A stretch of 64,000 nucleotides of DNA, from the NCBI RefSeq assembly GCF_905404315.1, contig NC_066292.1, positions 3,720,001 through 3,784,000 on the forward strand. Reading direction: 5' to 3'. A program made the translations under genes and the position numbers. Positions 52,450 through 62,494 of the stretch are shown piece by piece. The notes under the pieces were generated by a model. It was not told the DNA's origin. It ran no database searches and saw only the letters and a program-made list of their open reading frames with translations. The stretch's first letter is position 1, and each line of letters starts with the position of its first letter. The stretch comes from Leptidea sinapis. Lineage: Eukaryota; Arthropoda; Insecta; Lepidoptera; Pieridae.

Positions 52450-54396
52450 ATGTCTGACATGAAGATTAAAGAATTAATTAAACTACGCGGCAGCGTTAAA
52501 GGAAAGCTTACCATATTTCAAAATTTTCTTAATAGCATAGATAGCGATAGTCTAACTGAAAACCAGTATAACGATCTTGAATCTCGGTTAAATAAATTAG
52601 ATTCGCTAAACACTGAATACGATAAGTTTCAGACGGAGCTGGAGTTATTATCCGAAGATTCAACACAATTATTTCAAGAACGTGAAGAGTTCGATACAAA
52701 ATATTTCTCACTTGTGGGATCAGCGCGTACGCTTTTAAATAAATGGAGTCGAGAGAGCAGGCGTATGCTTTCCGTTTCCGAATCCAATGAGGGAAGCGAG
52801 CTCAGAAATCGGGACGCACTGCGTGATTTCGTCAGGCTACCTAAAATCAATCTTCCTACCTTCGACGGCAACTTTCAGCACTGGCTCACATTTCGAGATA
52901 CGTATATTTCTCTTATTCACACGAATATCACAATAGGTGAAATCAATAAATTTCATTATTTAAAAGCATCTTTGAAAGGCAGCGCCTTAAATATGATACA
53001 AAATTTAGAATTTACTTCTAAAAATTATGCGATTGCCTGGCAGCTTTTGTCTAGTAGATTTGATAATGAGAGACTTTTAGTGAATAACCATGTTAATGCA
53101 ATTTTAAATTTTACTGCTATTGCACAAGAGTCTTGCCAAGCTATAAGAAAATTAATTGACACTATTAATAAAAATTTAGCTGCTTTAAATACCCTTGGCC
53201 AACCCACTGACCATTGGGACACATTAATTATACATATAATGATCAAAAAATTCGATACTGTCACATTTCGAGAATCGGAAGAAAAACGAAACTCAATTAC
53301 AACTTCACCTAGCCTCAAACAATTCTTAGATTTTCTTACAAACAGAGCAGACTTATTAGATGCAATACAACAAGATGAAAAGCAAAGACAGCTTACAACA
53401 TACAAAATTCATTCAGACACACAAAATTCACAATACACACACAAAGTCGAAATAAAATCAAAAAACACAAATTACAATAAAATAAAAAATTCAGACACAA
53501 AGGTAATTTCATGTCCAATGTGTAATCAAAATCATTTCTTATTTGCTTGTCCTGAGTTTAGAAATCTTGATATTGATTCTCGCATTATAAAAATGCAAAG
53601 CTTTAATAATATATGCAATAACTGCCTCAGGCCTGACCATAAGGAAAAATATTGCAAGCTGACGCATTGTAAATATTGCAATATTAAACACTCTAGCCTG
53701 CTTCACAAACATACACAGAAGCACACAGAACAATTCAATGAAGTTGCTTTATCTTCTGACATACATTATATTAACAAACCCAATATACTGCTTTCCACAG
53801 CCTTGGTGAACGTGGTCGGCGCATACGGGATACTACATCCTGCTCGCGTTCTTCTAGACAACGGTGCAACAGCACACTATGTCACACGTAAATTCTGTGA
53901 AAAGCTCGGCGTCTCGCGGCGTAGCGTAAGCTCCACGGTAACAGGAATCAATAATCAATGTTCCTACAGTGCAGAGTCTTGTAACTTATCCATCGAGTCA
54001 TCTTCGGGTGACTATAAGTTTTGTGTCGAATGTTATGTTTTACCTCAAATAACAAAATCGGTACCTTCCAGTAACATTAATATAAAATCCATACGATTGC
54101 CTCTTAATATCAAACTAGCCGATCCTTCTTTTCACATATCCGCACCCATAGACATATTGATGGGAGCTGATGTATTCTGGGACGTCATATGTTCAAAATC
54201 AATTGATTTAGGTAAACATTATCCTAAATTACAGCAAACAAAACTTGGCTGGCTTGTTTCGGGCACTCTTAATACAAATAAAAATTTATCCTTAAAAAAC
54301 TTAAATCAGTCTTCTAATTGTTTTTTCACTCAAAATGATGAGGCCTTACTAACACGATTTTGGGAGTTAGAATCGGTACATTCTAAATATAATTAA
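52450..54396 (+). CDS. BEL/Pao Gag and aspartic protease part of the polyprotein
   Basis: Start chosen at the ATG at 52450; the ORF is open a little upstream but only from a TTG. Residues about 1-125 are a charged, helical N-terminus. DUF1759-type Gag lies at about 130-285 (LPKINLPTFDGNFQHWL). Two cysteine-rich knuckles follow, CPMCNQNHFLFAC near 355 and CNNCLRPDHKEKYC near 389, with a further CKYC. The DUF1758 retropepsin-like protease begins near 465; its active-site region reads LLDNGAT, so the usual DSG or DTG triad is DNG. The flap-end/LMGAD region and KLGWLVSG follow. The frame ends at a TAA at 54394-54396, but sense codons continue directly in the same frame into RT, so the TAA is most simply a nonsense mutation inside one long ORF. 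Confidence 0.88.
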   Translation: MSDMKIKELIKLRGSVKGKLTIFQNFLNSIDSDSLTENQYNDLESRLNKLDSLNTEYDKFQTELELLSEDSTQLFQEREEFDTKYFSLVGSARTLLNKWSRESRRMLSVSESNEGSELRNRDALRDFVRLPKINLPTFDGNFQHWLTFRDTYISLIHTNITIGEINKFHYLKASLKGSALNMIQNLEFTSKNYAIAWQLLSSRFDNERLLVNNHVNAILNFTAIAQESCQAIRKLIDTINKNLAALNTLGQPTDHWDTLIIHIMIKKFDTVTFRESEEKRNSITTSPSLKQFLDFLTNRADLLDAIQQDEKQRQLTTYKIHSDTQNSQYTHKVEIKSKNTNYNKIKNSDTKVISCPMCNQNHFLFACPEFRNLDIDSRIIKMQSFNNICNNCLRPDHKEKYCKLTHCKYCNIKHSSLLHKHTQKHTEQFNEVALSSDIHYINKPNILLSTALVNVVGAYGILHPARVLLDNGATAHYVTRKFCEKLGVSRRSVSSTVTGINNQCSYSAESCNLSIESSSGDYKFCVECYVLPQITKSVPSSNINIKSIRLPLNIKLADPSFHISAPIDILMGADVFWDVICSKSIDLGKHYPKLQQTKLGWLVSGTLNTNKNLSLKNLNQSSNCFFTQNDEALLTRFWELESVHSKYN

Positions 54397-56263
54397 TCTT
54401 TAGAAGAACAAGCTTGTGAGAAAAGCTTCGCAGAGAACACTCGGCGCGATAATAACGGCCGCTTCATTGTAACCATACCGTTGAAAGAGCCCCCCGAAGT
54501 TCTTGGCGAGTCTTATCACACAGCAAAATGTCGCTTATTGGCGCTAGAACGCAGGTTCGAACGCGATCCTATTTTAAAAGAGCGTTATATAAATTTTATG
54601 ACTGAGTATGAAGAGTTAGGTCACATGACAAATACATCAAAACAATTCTCTGAACTCATTCATACACAGATATATTCTTATTATTTACCTCATCATGGGG
54701 TCATACGCGAATCCTCGTCAACCACAAAACTACGCGTGGTTTTCAATGGTTCTAGCCCCACGTCAAATAAAAAATCATTTAATGATATTCAAATGGTTGG
54801 ACCGGTAGTCCAAGATGATTTGGTGTCAATTTTATTACGTTTCCGACAGCATAAGTATGTCGTATCCGGAGATATTGAAAAAATGTATAGAGCCGTGCTT
54901 GTAGAGCCCTCTCAACGTTCATTACAGCAAATTTTATTTAGATTTAACCGTAGTGATGTTATACAGTCATATACATTAAATACAGTTACATACGGCACTG
55001 CAGCCGCACCTTACTTAGCCACTAAGTGCTTGGTTTCGCTGGCAGACCAATGTTCCGATCCAGATGCAAAATTCGCTATTTCAAAAGATTTTTATGTCGA
55101 CGATTTTTTGAGCGGCGGAGAAACCATTCCGTCAGTAATAAATCTATGTAAACAGGTGATCAATTCTTTACAGTCAGCACAATTTAAGTTACGAAAGTGG
55201 CAATCGAATAGCCCTGAGATATTAGAATCATTACCAAATGAGAATTTGCATGTTAATTATAGGGATAAAACACTTGATTTGGATAATTCATTACCACAAA
55301 AGACACTTGGTCTTCATTGGGATTGCAGTAAAGATAATTTATTATTCAAAATTAATTTAAACACAAATACAAAAAAAATTACAAAACGAATTATTTTATC
55401 GCTTATAAGCCAAATTTTTGATCCTTTAGGTCTTCTGGGACCATGTACTGTACAATCTAAAATTCTTATGCAAAAACTTTGGGTTCAGAAATACGGTTGG
55501 GATGACAAAGTTTCTAAAGAAACCCAGAAGTGTTTTTCAAATTTCGTAGCTTCTCTTATTTCACTTAACTCGCTTCGCATTCCCCGTTGGGTTTGTACTA
55601 ATAATGTATTGTTATTAGAACTACATACCTTTTCAGACGCTTCAGAACGTGCATATGGCGCATGTGTTTACGTAAGAGCGGTCAACATGAATGGCAAAGT
55701 ACAAGTTCGTCTTCTTACCTCTAGGAATAAAGTGGCGCCCTTGAAACCAACAACAATACCCCGGTTAGAGTTGTGTGGTTCACTTCTTGCCACTAGACTC
55801 CATACTAAAGTCATATCTTCTTTAACACTTAAAATACATAATTCTTATTTTTGGACTGACTCTACAATCGTGTTAGCATGGCTAAAGACTCAACCAAATC
55901 AATTAAAAATGTTTGTTACGTACAAACTAGAACAAACTAAGTACAACTCGAGTGGGTGAGATACAAGACTGAACAGCTGGTCATCGATGGAGCTACGTAC
56001 CGTCAAAAGAAAACCCTGCTGATTTAGTCTCACGGGGAGTGACCGCAGACAGTATTAGCTCTGCTACTTTATGGTGGTCTGGTCCTCAATTTTTGCAGTC
56101 AAAAAATATTAATTTTCCAACCATACCAAATACGCATACAAACTCAAACACAGAATTAGTCCTACACACTACAAGTACACAAAAAAATGATACAATTAAT
56201 TTTCAATCTAACATCATTCATAATTTAGTTCACAAAAAATCCAACTACACACTACACATTTAA
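54397..56263 (+). pseudogene. BEL/Pao reverse transcriptase and RNase H part, broken
   Basis: Continues the gag frame after the TAA at 54394. RT motifs in order are LRVVFNGSS, GDIEKMYRAV, the TVTYGTAAAPYLA region and the catalytic FYVDDFLSGG (YVDD codons 55093-55104). The Pao-type RNase H follows, with FSDASERAYGACVY, RLELCGSLLA and FWTDSTIVLAWL. The frame then hits a TGA at 55957-55959. Conserved sequence continues in the +1 frame (WSYVPSKENPADLVSRG), but that frame has its own TGA at 55970-55972. The TACAAACT/GTACAACT duplication-like sequence at about 55919-55948 suggests a small insertion that shifted the frame. The +1 frame stays open to 56263, and the original frame resumes in the integrase. 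Confidence 0.85.
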
Positions 56264-57693
56264 TAAGAACATTTGCCTATATATTAAGATTTATTTTCAA
56301 CTGTAAGAATCCCAAAAGTAAGTTAACAAACTTTTTATCTCCATCTGAGATATCAAATTCAGAAACAATTTTATTACAATCCGTTCAACAAGAAATGTTT
56401 CCTGAGGAATACAAATTAATTAAGTCAGGTAAAAACATTCCATCAAACAGCAAATTAAATTCATTGTCCCCTTTCTTGGACCCACATAATCTCTTAAGAG
56501 TTGGTGGTCGCCTCAAAAACTCTTCTTACACTTATGATGTTAAGCATCCTATACTACTATGTAGTAAACATCATATTACTAAACTTTTATTTCAAAAAGA
56601 GCATACAGAGCTTATGCATGCCGGACCTCAACTTCTTTTGTCTTGTGTTAGACAAAAATATTGGCCACTCGGGGGGAGGAACTTGGTTAAACGCGTCGTG
56701 CATAGCTGCGTTAGATGCTTTAGATTTAAATCAAAATATGTTCAACCCATTATGGGCGATTTGCCTCATGATAGGACACATTTGGAATTTCCATTTTTAC
56801 ATACAGGCGTGGATTATGCTGGGCCAGTGTTGATAGCCGACCGTAAGGGAAGAGGCGCTAAGCTGACGAAATCTTATATATGTATTTTTGTTTGTTTTGC
56901 AGTCAAAGCAGTACATCTGGAGCTCGTCACGGACTTAACCACCGATGCCTATCTCTCGGCACTGTATCGATTCGTTTCACGCCGCGGTAAACCAGCATCA
57001 ATTACCTCCGACAACGCTTCTACATTTCTTGGAGCTAGTAACGAACTTTCTACATTTTTAAATAATTCTTTAAATGATATTATGTCAAACATAAATAATA
57101 AAGGCATAGAATTCAAAACAATCCCAGCTTATTCCCCGCATTTTGGAGGAATATGGGAAAGTATGGTAAAATTAGTAAAGCATCATCTTCGTAGGGTCCT
57201 TACATTAACCCATTTAACTTACGAAGAAATGTCAACGTGTCTTATCCAAATAGAAGCCATCCTAAATTCCCGACCTTTGACACCTCTATCTTCTGATCCT
57301 TTGGACCTCAGTTGCCTCACTCCAGCACATTTCTTGATTGGGCGCTCACTTTTGACTGTTCCTCGTCCTTGCGTTAGCGATGCCAACATCAGCCGCTTGC
57401 AGCGCTACGAAAGGATTGAGAGCCTCAGACAACATTTTTGGTCACGCTTCTCACAAGATTATATCTCTCTCCTTCAGCAAAGAACCAAATGGCGAGCTTC
57501 AACATCAAGCCTCAAACGAGGCGCCATGGTGCTCGTGAGGGAGAAGAACCAACCACCGCTTTTGTGGCAGCTTGGAAGAATTGTGAAGCTGCATCCCGGT
57601 AGAGACGGTGACAACAGGGTTGCCGATATCAAAACTAAACGAGGAATCTTGCAAAGGGCTTTCAACAATATTTGTCCCCTTCCTCTCTCTTAA
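56240..57693 (+). CDS. BEL/Pao integrase and C-terminal part of the polyprotein
   Basis: Integrase joins the reverse-transcribed DNA to the host chromosome. The open frame matches the gag frame and is already coding from about 56255, before the internal ATG at 56395. Counting from that ATG, an HHCC zinc domain spans His70, His75, Cys105 and Cys108. The rve core has the DDE triad at Asp140 (GVDYAGP), Asp206 (ITSDNAS) and Glu255 (GGIWES). A DUF5641-type C-terminus follows, with the LQRYERIESLRQHFW helix and a GAMVLVREK...LWQLGRIVKLHPG barrel. It ends at 57693, 35 bp before the 3' LTR. All visible catalytic residues are intact; only upstream lesions break the polyprotein. The left limit is approximate because the frame change near 56240-56255 cannot be placed exactly. 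Confidence 0.88.
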
Positions 57694-57728
57694 TCAAGTT
57701 TGAAGACATCAACCTTGCCCCTGCAGAC

Positions 57729-57926
57729 TGTTCAAGTCTTGAACCGGTTGGCGCGGGGAGGCGCGGGGCGCGCGGGCAGGCGCGGGCGCAGCTCTCCGTG
57801 TCCAACAATGCTTCAGCGACGGTCATTCATACATCACGTATCAAGACATCATATTATATTGTCAAATTATTAAAGTCATGTTATAACCAAGGCGTCTACT
57901 CTTCTTCCCATTTACACGCCCATCCA
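57729..57926 (+). repeat. 3' LTR (198 bp)
   Basis: Same length and ends as the 5' LTR, with four base differences. The sequence just before it, CCTTGCCCCTGCAGAC, is not a recognisable polypurine tract, which is unusual and may reflect decay or a divergent tract. Confidence 0.95.
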
Positions 57927-57931
57927 GCCCT
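57927..57931 (+). repeat. Target-site duplication GCCCT, right copy
   Basis: Right-hand copy of the 5-bp duplication. It runs straight into CTTGGATTTC, the expected continuation of a D-type satellite monomer. Confidence 0.95.
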
Positions 57932-59041
57932 CTTGGATTTCAAAAATGATCACAGAATTGTTCTTTGCACCCTCGAGAACCTCGGACACGATTTCCATAT
58001 TGCTAAAATCATAATTTTGTGCGGCGGCCATCTTTGATTTGAAAAATGATCACCAAATCGTTCTCTGCTCCCTCGAGAAACTCGGGTACGATATCCATAT
58101 TGCTGAAATCATAATTTTGTGCGGCGGCCATCTTGGATTTGAAAAATTATCACAAAAGCGTTCTCAGCACCCTCGAGAGCCTCGGACACGATATCCATAT
58201 TGCTGAAATCATAATTTTGTGCGGCGGCTATCTTGGATTTGAAAAATGATCACAAAATCGTTCTCAGCACCCTCGAGAACCTCTGATACGATACCCATAA
58301 TGTAGTTATCATACTTTTGAGCCGCGGCCATCTTGGATTTGAAAAATGATCACAAAATCGTTCTCTGCACCTTCGTGAACCTCGGATACGATACCCATAA
58401 CGTAGTTATCATAATTTTGAGCCGCGGCCATCTTGGATTTGAAAAATGATCACAAAATCGTTCTCTGCACCTTCGTGAACCTCGGATACGATACCCATAA
58501 CGTAGTTATCATAATTTTGAGCGGTGGCCATCTTGGATTTCAAAAATGATCACAAAATCGTTCTGTGCACTCTCGAGAACCTCGGATACGATACCCATAT
58601 TTTTATGATCATAATCTTGCACGGCAGCCATCTTGGGTTTGAAAAATGATCACAAAAACGTTCTCTGCACCCTCGAGAACCTCGGATACGATTCCCATAA
58701 TGTAGTTATCATAAGTTTGAGCGGCGGCCATCTCGGATTTAAAAATGACCCCAAAATTGTTTTCTGCACCCTGGAGAACCTCAGACACGATATCCATATT
58801 GCTGAAAACATAATTGCTTGCGGCAGCCCTCTTGAATTTCAAAAATGATCACAGAATTTTTCTCTGCACCCTCGAGAACTTCGGATACGAAACCAATAAT
58901 GTAGTTATCATACTTTTGAGCGGCAGCCATCTTGGATTTGAAAACTGATCACAAAATCTTTCTCTGCACCCTCGAGAACCTCGGGTACGATATCCATATT
59001 GCTGAAATCATAATTTTGTGCGGCGGCCATCTTGGATTTGA
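57932..59041 (+). repeat. Satellite array, continuation right of the BEL/Pao element
   Basis: About eleven more 99-100 bp monomers in the same orientation and with the same types. Two consecutive monomers at about 58320-58419 and 58420-58519 are almost identical. The array ends inside a monomer, after GGCCATCTTGGATTTGA, where the LINE poly(A) tail begins. Confidence 0.95.
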
Positions 59042-59056
59042 TTTTTTTTTTTTTTT
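59042..59056 (-). other. Poly(A) tail of the Jockey-like LINE
   Basis: Fifteen T on the plus strand at the junction between satellite and LINE, as expected for target-primed reverse transcription. Confidence 0.9.
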
Positions 59057-59605
59057 GTGAGAGGAGGAAATACTGTTACGTATTTACGCCCCGGAACGGG
59101 GCGTAATATGTCGGACTCAAGTGGCCGCGTAAGCGGACGCCCCATACCGACTAAAACCTCCTCTGTGCTGTTAGCAGCCCTGGCTTTCACAGCGAAGTAG
59201 GACTTGGGCCGTGGAGCCCGCAAAGACTTCGCAACAACAGTCGCGGGGCGTCTCCTAAGGAGACTCGAACCTCAGACCGGCTGTGTGCTTGTGGGAAGGA
59301 GAGAGAATGAAAATGAAAATGAAGATGAAAAGAACACACTCGCCGCCGAGTGTGGTGATGTTTAGTGTAATGTATGTAAGTGTGTGTGTATGTGTTTATG
59401 ATTGTATGTATGTATGTTTGTATCTGTGTAAGTAGTGTAAATGTTAGTGTGCATGTATGTTTGTGTTTGTTTGTGGAGTGTGTTTGTGATTGTGTAAGTG
59501 GTGTAAGTCAGTCCGTCAGTCAGTCCGTGTGTGAGTGAGTGTAGTGAAGCGATTACAGGACGAGGACTAACGTCTCGTCGGGTATCAAAACAATGTGTGG
59601 TGTAT
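59057..59605 (-). other. 3' UTR of the Jockey-like LINE, with stem-loop and GT-rich stretch
   Basis: No coding sequence seen. A perfect 10-bp stem with a 3-base loop (TTACGCCCCG, GAA, complement; 59084-59106) lies close to the tail and may act in RNA recognition by the reverse transcriptase; that role is inference. A (TG)n/(TATG)n-like low-complexity stretch runs from about 59362 to 59535. Confidence 0.75.
59362..59535 (+). repeat. GT-rich low-complexity sequence in the LINE 3' UTR
   Basis: Irregular TGTG, TGTATG and GTAAG units. The ORFs that cross it on either strand are biased in composition and not credible. Confidence 0.8.
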
Positions 59606-62494
59606 CTAGGGTGCGGGCCGCTGGCCATCGCCAGAGTGACGAGTGCCAGTGGTTTGCGGTGGTTGACCGCGCCTACGCCTGCGAAGGCGGTGTGTGCGTG
59701 TCTGTGTCGGTGTTTGTGTGGGTGTCGCGTTCGCGATGGTGATGTCGTCATCCGGGTCTACCGTTATGTGTCTGGGACGTCTTATTGGGTTGAGACTATG
59801 GTGAAGGGGGGTGTACCTGCATGCCTTCCTAACCAAGATGTTGGGATGGTTAGGCGCCTTGTCAAAGAAGCGTCGCGAGATCTCTTTAAAGTGTTGAGCT
59901 ATCGTCGGAAGCTCTAGGTCGCGGTGAAGGTCAACGTTTCGGATGAACCACGGGGCTCCGGTTGCCATGCGCGTGAATTTATTTTGAACTACTTGCAAAC
60001 GACGTAAGTAGCTCGGTCGGGTGTGCGCGAAAACGACGCTTGCGTATGACAGTATGGGCCGTACGATGGTTTTGTACAGCGTCACTTTGTGTTTGAGCGG
60101 AAGTTTGCTTCGCCCACACACAAGTGGATAAAGGCGACTGAGGACAAATTGGGCTCTATTGCATACCGTATCAATATGTTTCTTGAAGTTCATATTGCTG
60201 TTGAACGTGACTCCTAAGTATTTGTAATCCTTCACCCACGGTATGGGTGTTTCATACAATTTAATGACGTCGGTCGGTCGTTTTTTAGCGCGGATGCTAT
60301 TCGCGTTACCGAAGAGTACCGCTGCACTCTTGGTGGGGTTCACTTTAATCCGCCATTTTCTGAACCAGTTGCCTAGTTCATCGATGGCGGCTTGAAGCAC
60401 TTTAATGTTCCTGCTCAAGGTTGAGCGGTTCTATAGAGCGGAGCCAAAGTAGAGTGCCGTATCGTCAGCGTACTGAGCGAGCTGGACACTCGGAAACTTG
60501 GGAATGTCGCTCGTGAAGAGCGAGAAAAGTGTAGGAGAGAGGACTGAACCCTGTGGCACGCCAGACCTGATGGGTCTGGGTGAGGATAGGGTGCCCTCTT
60601 CTCGATATCGGAAGGAGCGATCAGTAAGGTAGGCTCGTATGATGCGCACGAGCCTGTCTGGCACTCCCAGTTGATACAGCTTGAATACTAAGCCGTTGTG
60701 CCATACCTTGTCGAATGCCTTCGCGACATCGAAAAACACGGCTGCCGTGGTATCGTGAAGTTGACGCCGTACGAGAATGTACTCGGTGAGTCGGTGAGCC
60801 TGCTGGGGACACGAGTGAGCGGTTCTGAATCCGAACTGTATGTCGGGTATCAGGTTGAGCTCCGCGATGTATTGATTAAGACGCGCGAGAATTAATCTTT
60901 CGTAAAGTTTCCCGATCGAGTTAATTAAGCTAATAGGCCTATAGCTACTCGGATTAGCTTTAGGTTTATTGGGTTTTGGGATACCGATAACAATGGAATC
61001 CTTCCATTGTTCGGGGAACGCGCTATTAGACAATAGAATATTAAAAATGGTAACCAATAAAGTAATAAGAGTCGAGGGTAGGATTTTAAGAACCCTATTG
61101 TTTATAGTGTCGGGCCCCGGGGCCTTCTTGGAGTTAAGCTCCTTAATGATTAGCTTCACCTCTTCGTAAGAGGTGGGTTTTATTACATCGCCTGAAGGGC
61201 TCAGAGCGGAAAGACGTTCAACTTCACGATCAACTTCGTCAACGTGTGTCGGGTCGGCTGCTACATTTGGAGAGCACTGACTCTAAGACTATCGGCGAGG
61301 CATTCAGCCTTCTCATCGTCATCGAGCGCCGGCTGCAGTCCCGGTCTGTCCAAAGGAGGCATGACAGTGGGCGGCTCCTGTTTGAACGCGCGAGGCAGCT
61401 TCCAGAAAGCCACATGTGATGGCTTAAGGTTGCCGAGCAAGCGGTCCCAACGTTCACTCCGCGGCACGTTCTCGTACCACCCGCTGTAGGTAGCGGAGGT
61501 GGCGCCTATTCTCGACCGACGGATACCTATCGCAAAGTCTAGTGTCTCTGTGCTTCTGTGTGAGTAAGTTCCTGACCTCTGGAGGCAGGTTTAGGCGATG
61601 CGGTTGCATCGTCGCCTGCCTGGAGCAGGCCTTGATCCTATTCTGTATATGTGACGTCACATGAGAGATAGCACTGTGAGCCGTGTCGACCGAGTCGATG
61701 ACGTCCGGTATAAGGTCAAGGTCGTCGGACTTGATAGACTCGAGATCCTTTTCCAGCCGTTGCCAGTCGATCACTGTTTTCGTTGGTGGTTGAAAGTTAA
61801 CCGGTGGGCCTAGATTTAGGACGACGGGCCGGTGGTCTGACTCTAATTCGTGAAAAACCTCGATTGAGTTTACATTGAGCGTTACGTTCTTAAGTAACGC
61901 AACGTCTAGAATGTCGGGTCGGTGCGCGACGTTATCCGGATAACGTGTTGGTTCGTCGGGTGCTATTACTGAAAAGTTCAGCTTGTTTGTCAGCGAATCT
62001 AATAAGATTCCGTTTCTATTTGTAGCTCTACTGTTCCAGCTGGAGTGTTTGGCGTTAAGATCGCCGCCCACTATGACTGCGGCCCCGTGGCCGAGTAATG
62101 CTTCTATATCTGTGTCTAATACTTGTTTGTTGGGCGAAAGATAAGCTGAAATAACAGTGATCGGCTGGTGATTCGCCATACTGACTCGGATGGCAGAGGC
62201 CTCGATGTAAGTGAGGACCGGAGGATCTATAGGTATACAGTGTAGAGACCTTTTAAAATAAATGAGGGTGCCGCCCATACGGGTGGTGCGATCATTCCTG
62301 ACTAAGTTATAATTAGCGATACGCGGATCGCGTATACGTGGTTTTAGAAATGTCTCTTGCACTAAGAATAGGTCTAATTGATGTTCGTGAGCGAACTCCT
62401 TCACCAAGTCTAGTTGAGGCTTAAGGCCTTGGGCGTTAAAATACGCTATACGGAGCGTATGTGGTTTAACCCGTCCGCTTACGTAATTAGGCAT
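59606..62494 (-). pseudogene. Jockey-like ORF2: endonuclease and reverse transcriptase, broken
   Basis: Starts at an ATG (62492-62494) that overlaps the end of ORF1 by 8 bp. The endonuclease (62494 to about 61800) has NAQGL, the VQETF box, GGDLNAKHSSWNSR and ESDHRPV, which supply the catalytic Asn, Glu, Asp and His. The frame stops at a TGA at 61454-61456. Coding continues in a second frame to about 61285 (WDRLLGNLKPSHVAFWKL), then returns to the first frame, so two frame changes cancel. The RT region has KKAPGPD, SYRPISLINSIGKLYE, the VFFDVAKAFDKVWH box, SGVPQGSVLSPTLF and the catalytic YADD (codons 60461-60472). An in-frame TAG at 60431-60433 follows eight codons later. The frame then stays open through the thumb and a basic C-terminus (THRLRRRRRG) to the TAG at 59606-59608. 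No RNase H is present. Confidence 0.9.

Larger units (their letters stand above)
51712..57926 (+). mobile_element. BEL/Pao LTR retrotransposon, structurally complete, coding-defective
   Basis: A 6215-bp element with two 198-bp LTRs, TG...CA ends and a GCCCT target duplication, inserted in the satellite. The internal part encodes a single Gag-protease-RT-RNase H-integrase polyprotein with the DUF1759 and DUF1758 domains diagnostic of BEL/Pao. The reading frame of gag, RT and integrase is the same (52450, 54481 and 56395 agree modulo three), as expected for one ORF of about 1748 codons. It is interrupted by a TAA, a pair of compensating frame changes and a TGA. The LTRs differ at four positions, so insertion is not ancient. 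There is no env-like gene. Confidence 0.95.

Noticed and set aside
57672..58037. 121-codon ORF across 3' LTR and satellite
   Set aside because: Chance frame over the 3' LTR and the first monomer.
59362..59917. ORFs of 128-129 codons in the GT-rich LINE 3' UTR
   Set aside because: Composition-driven (His/Thr-rich or Cys/Val-rich) and partly antisense to ORF2.
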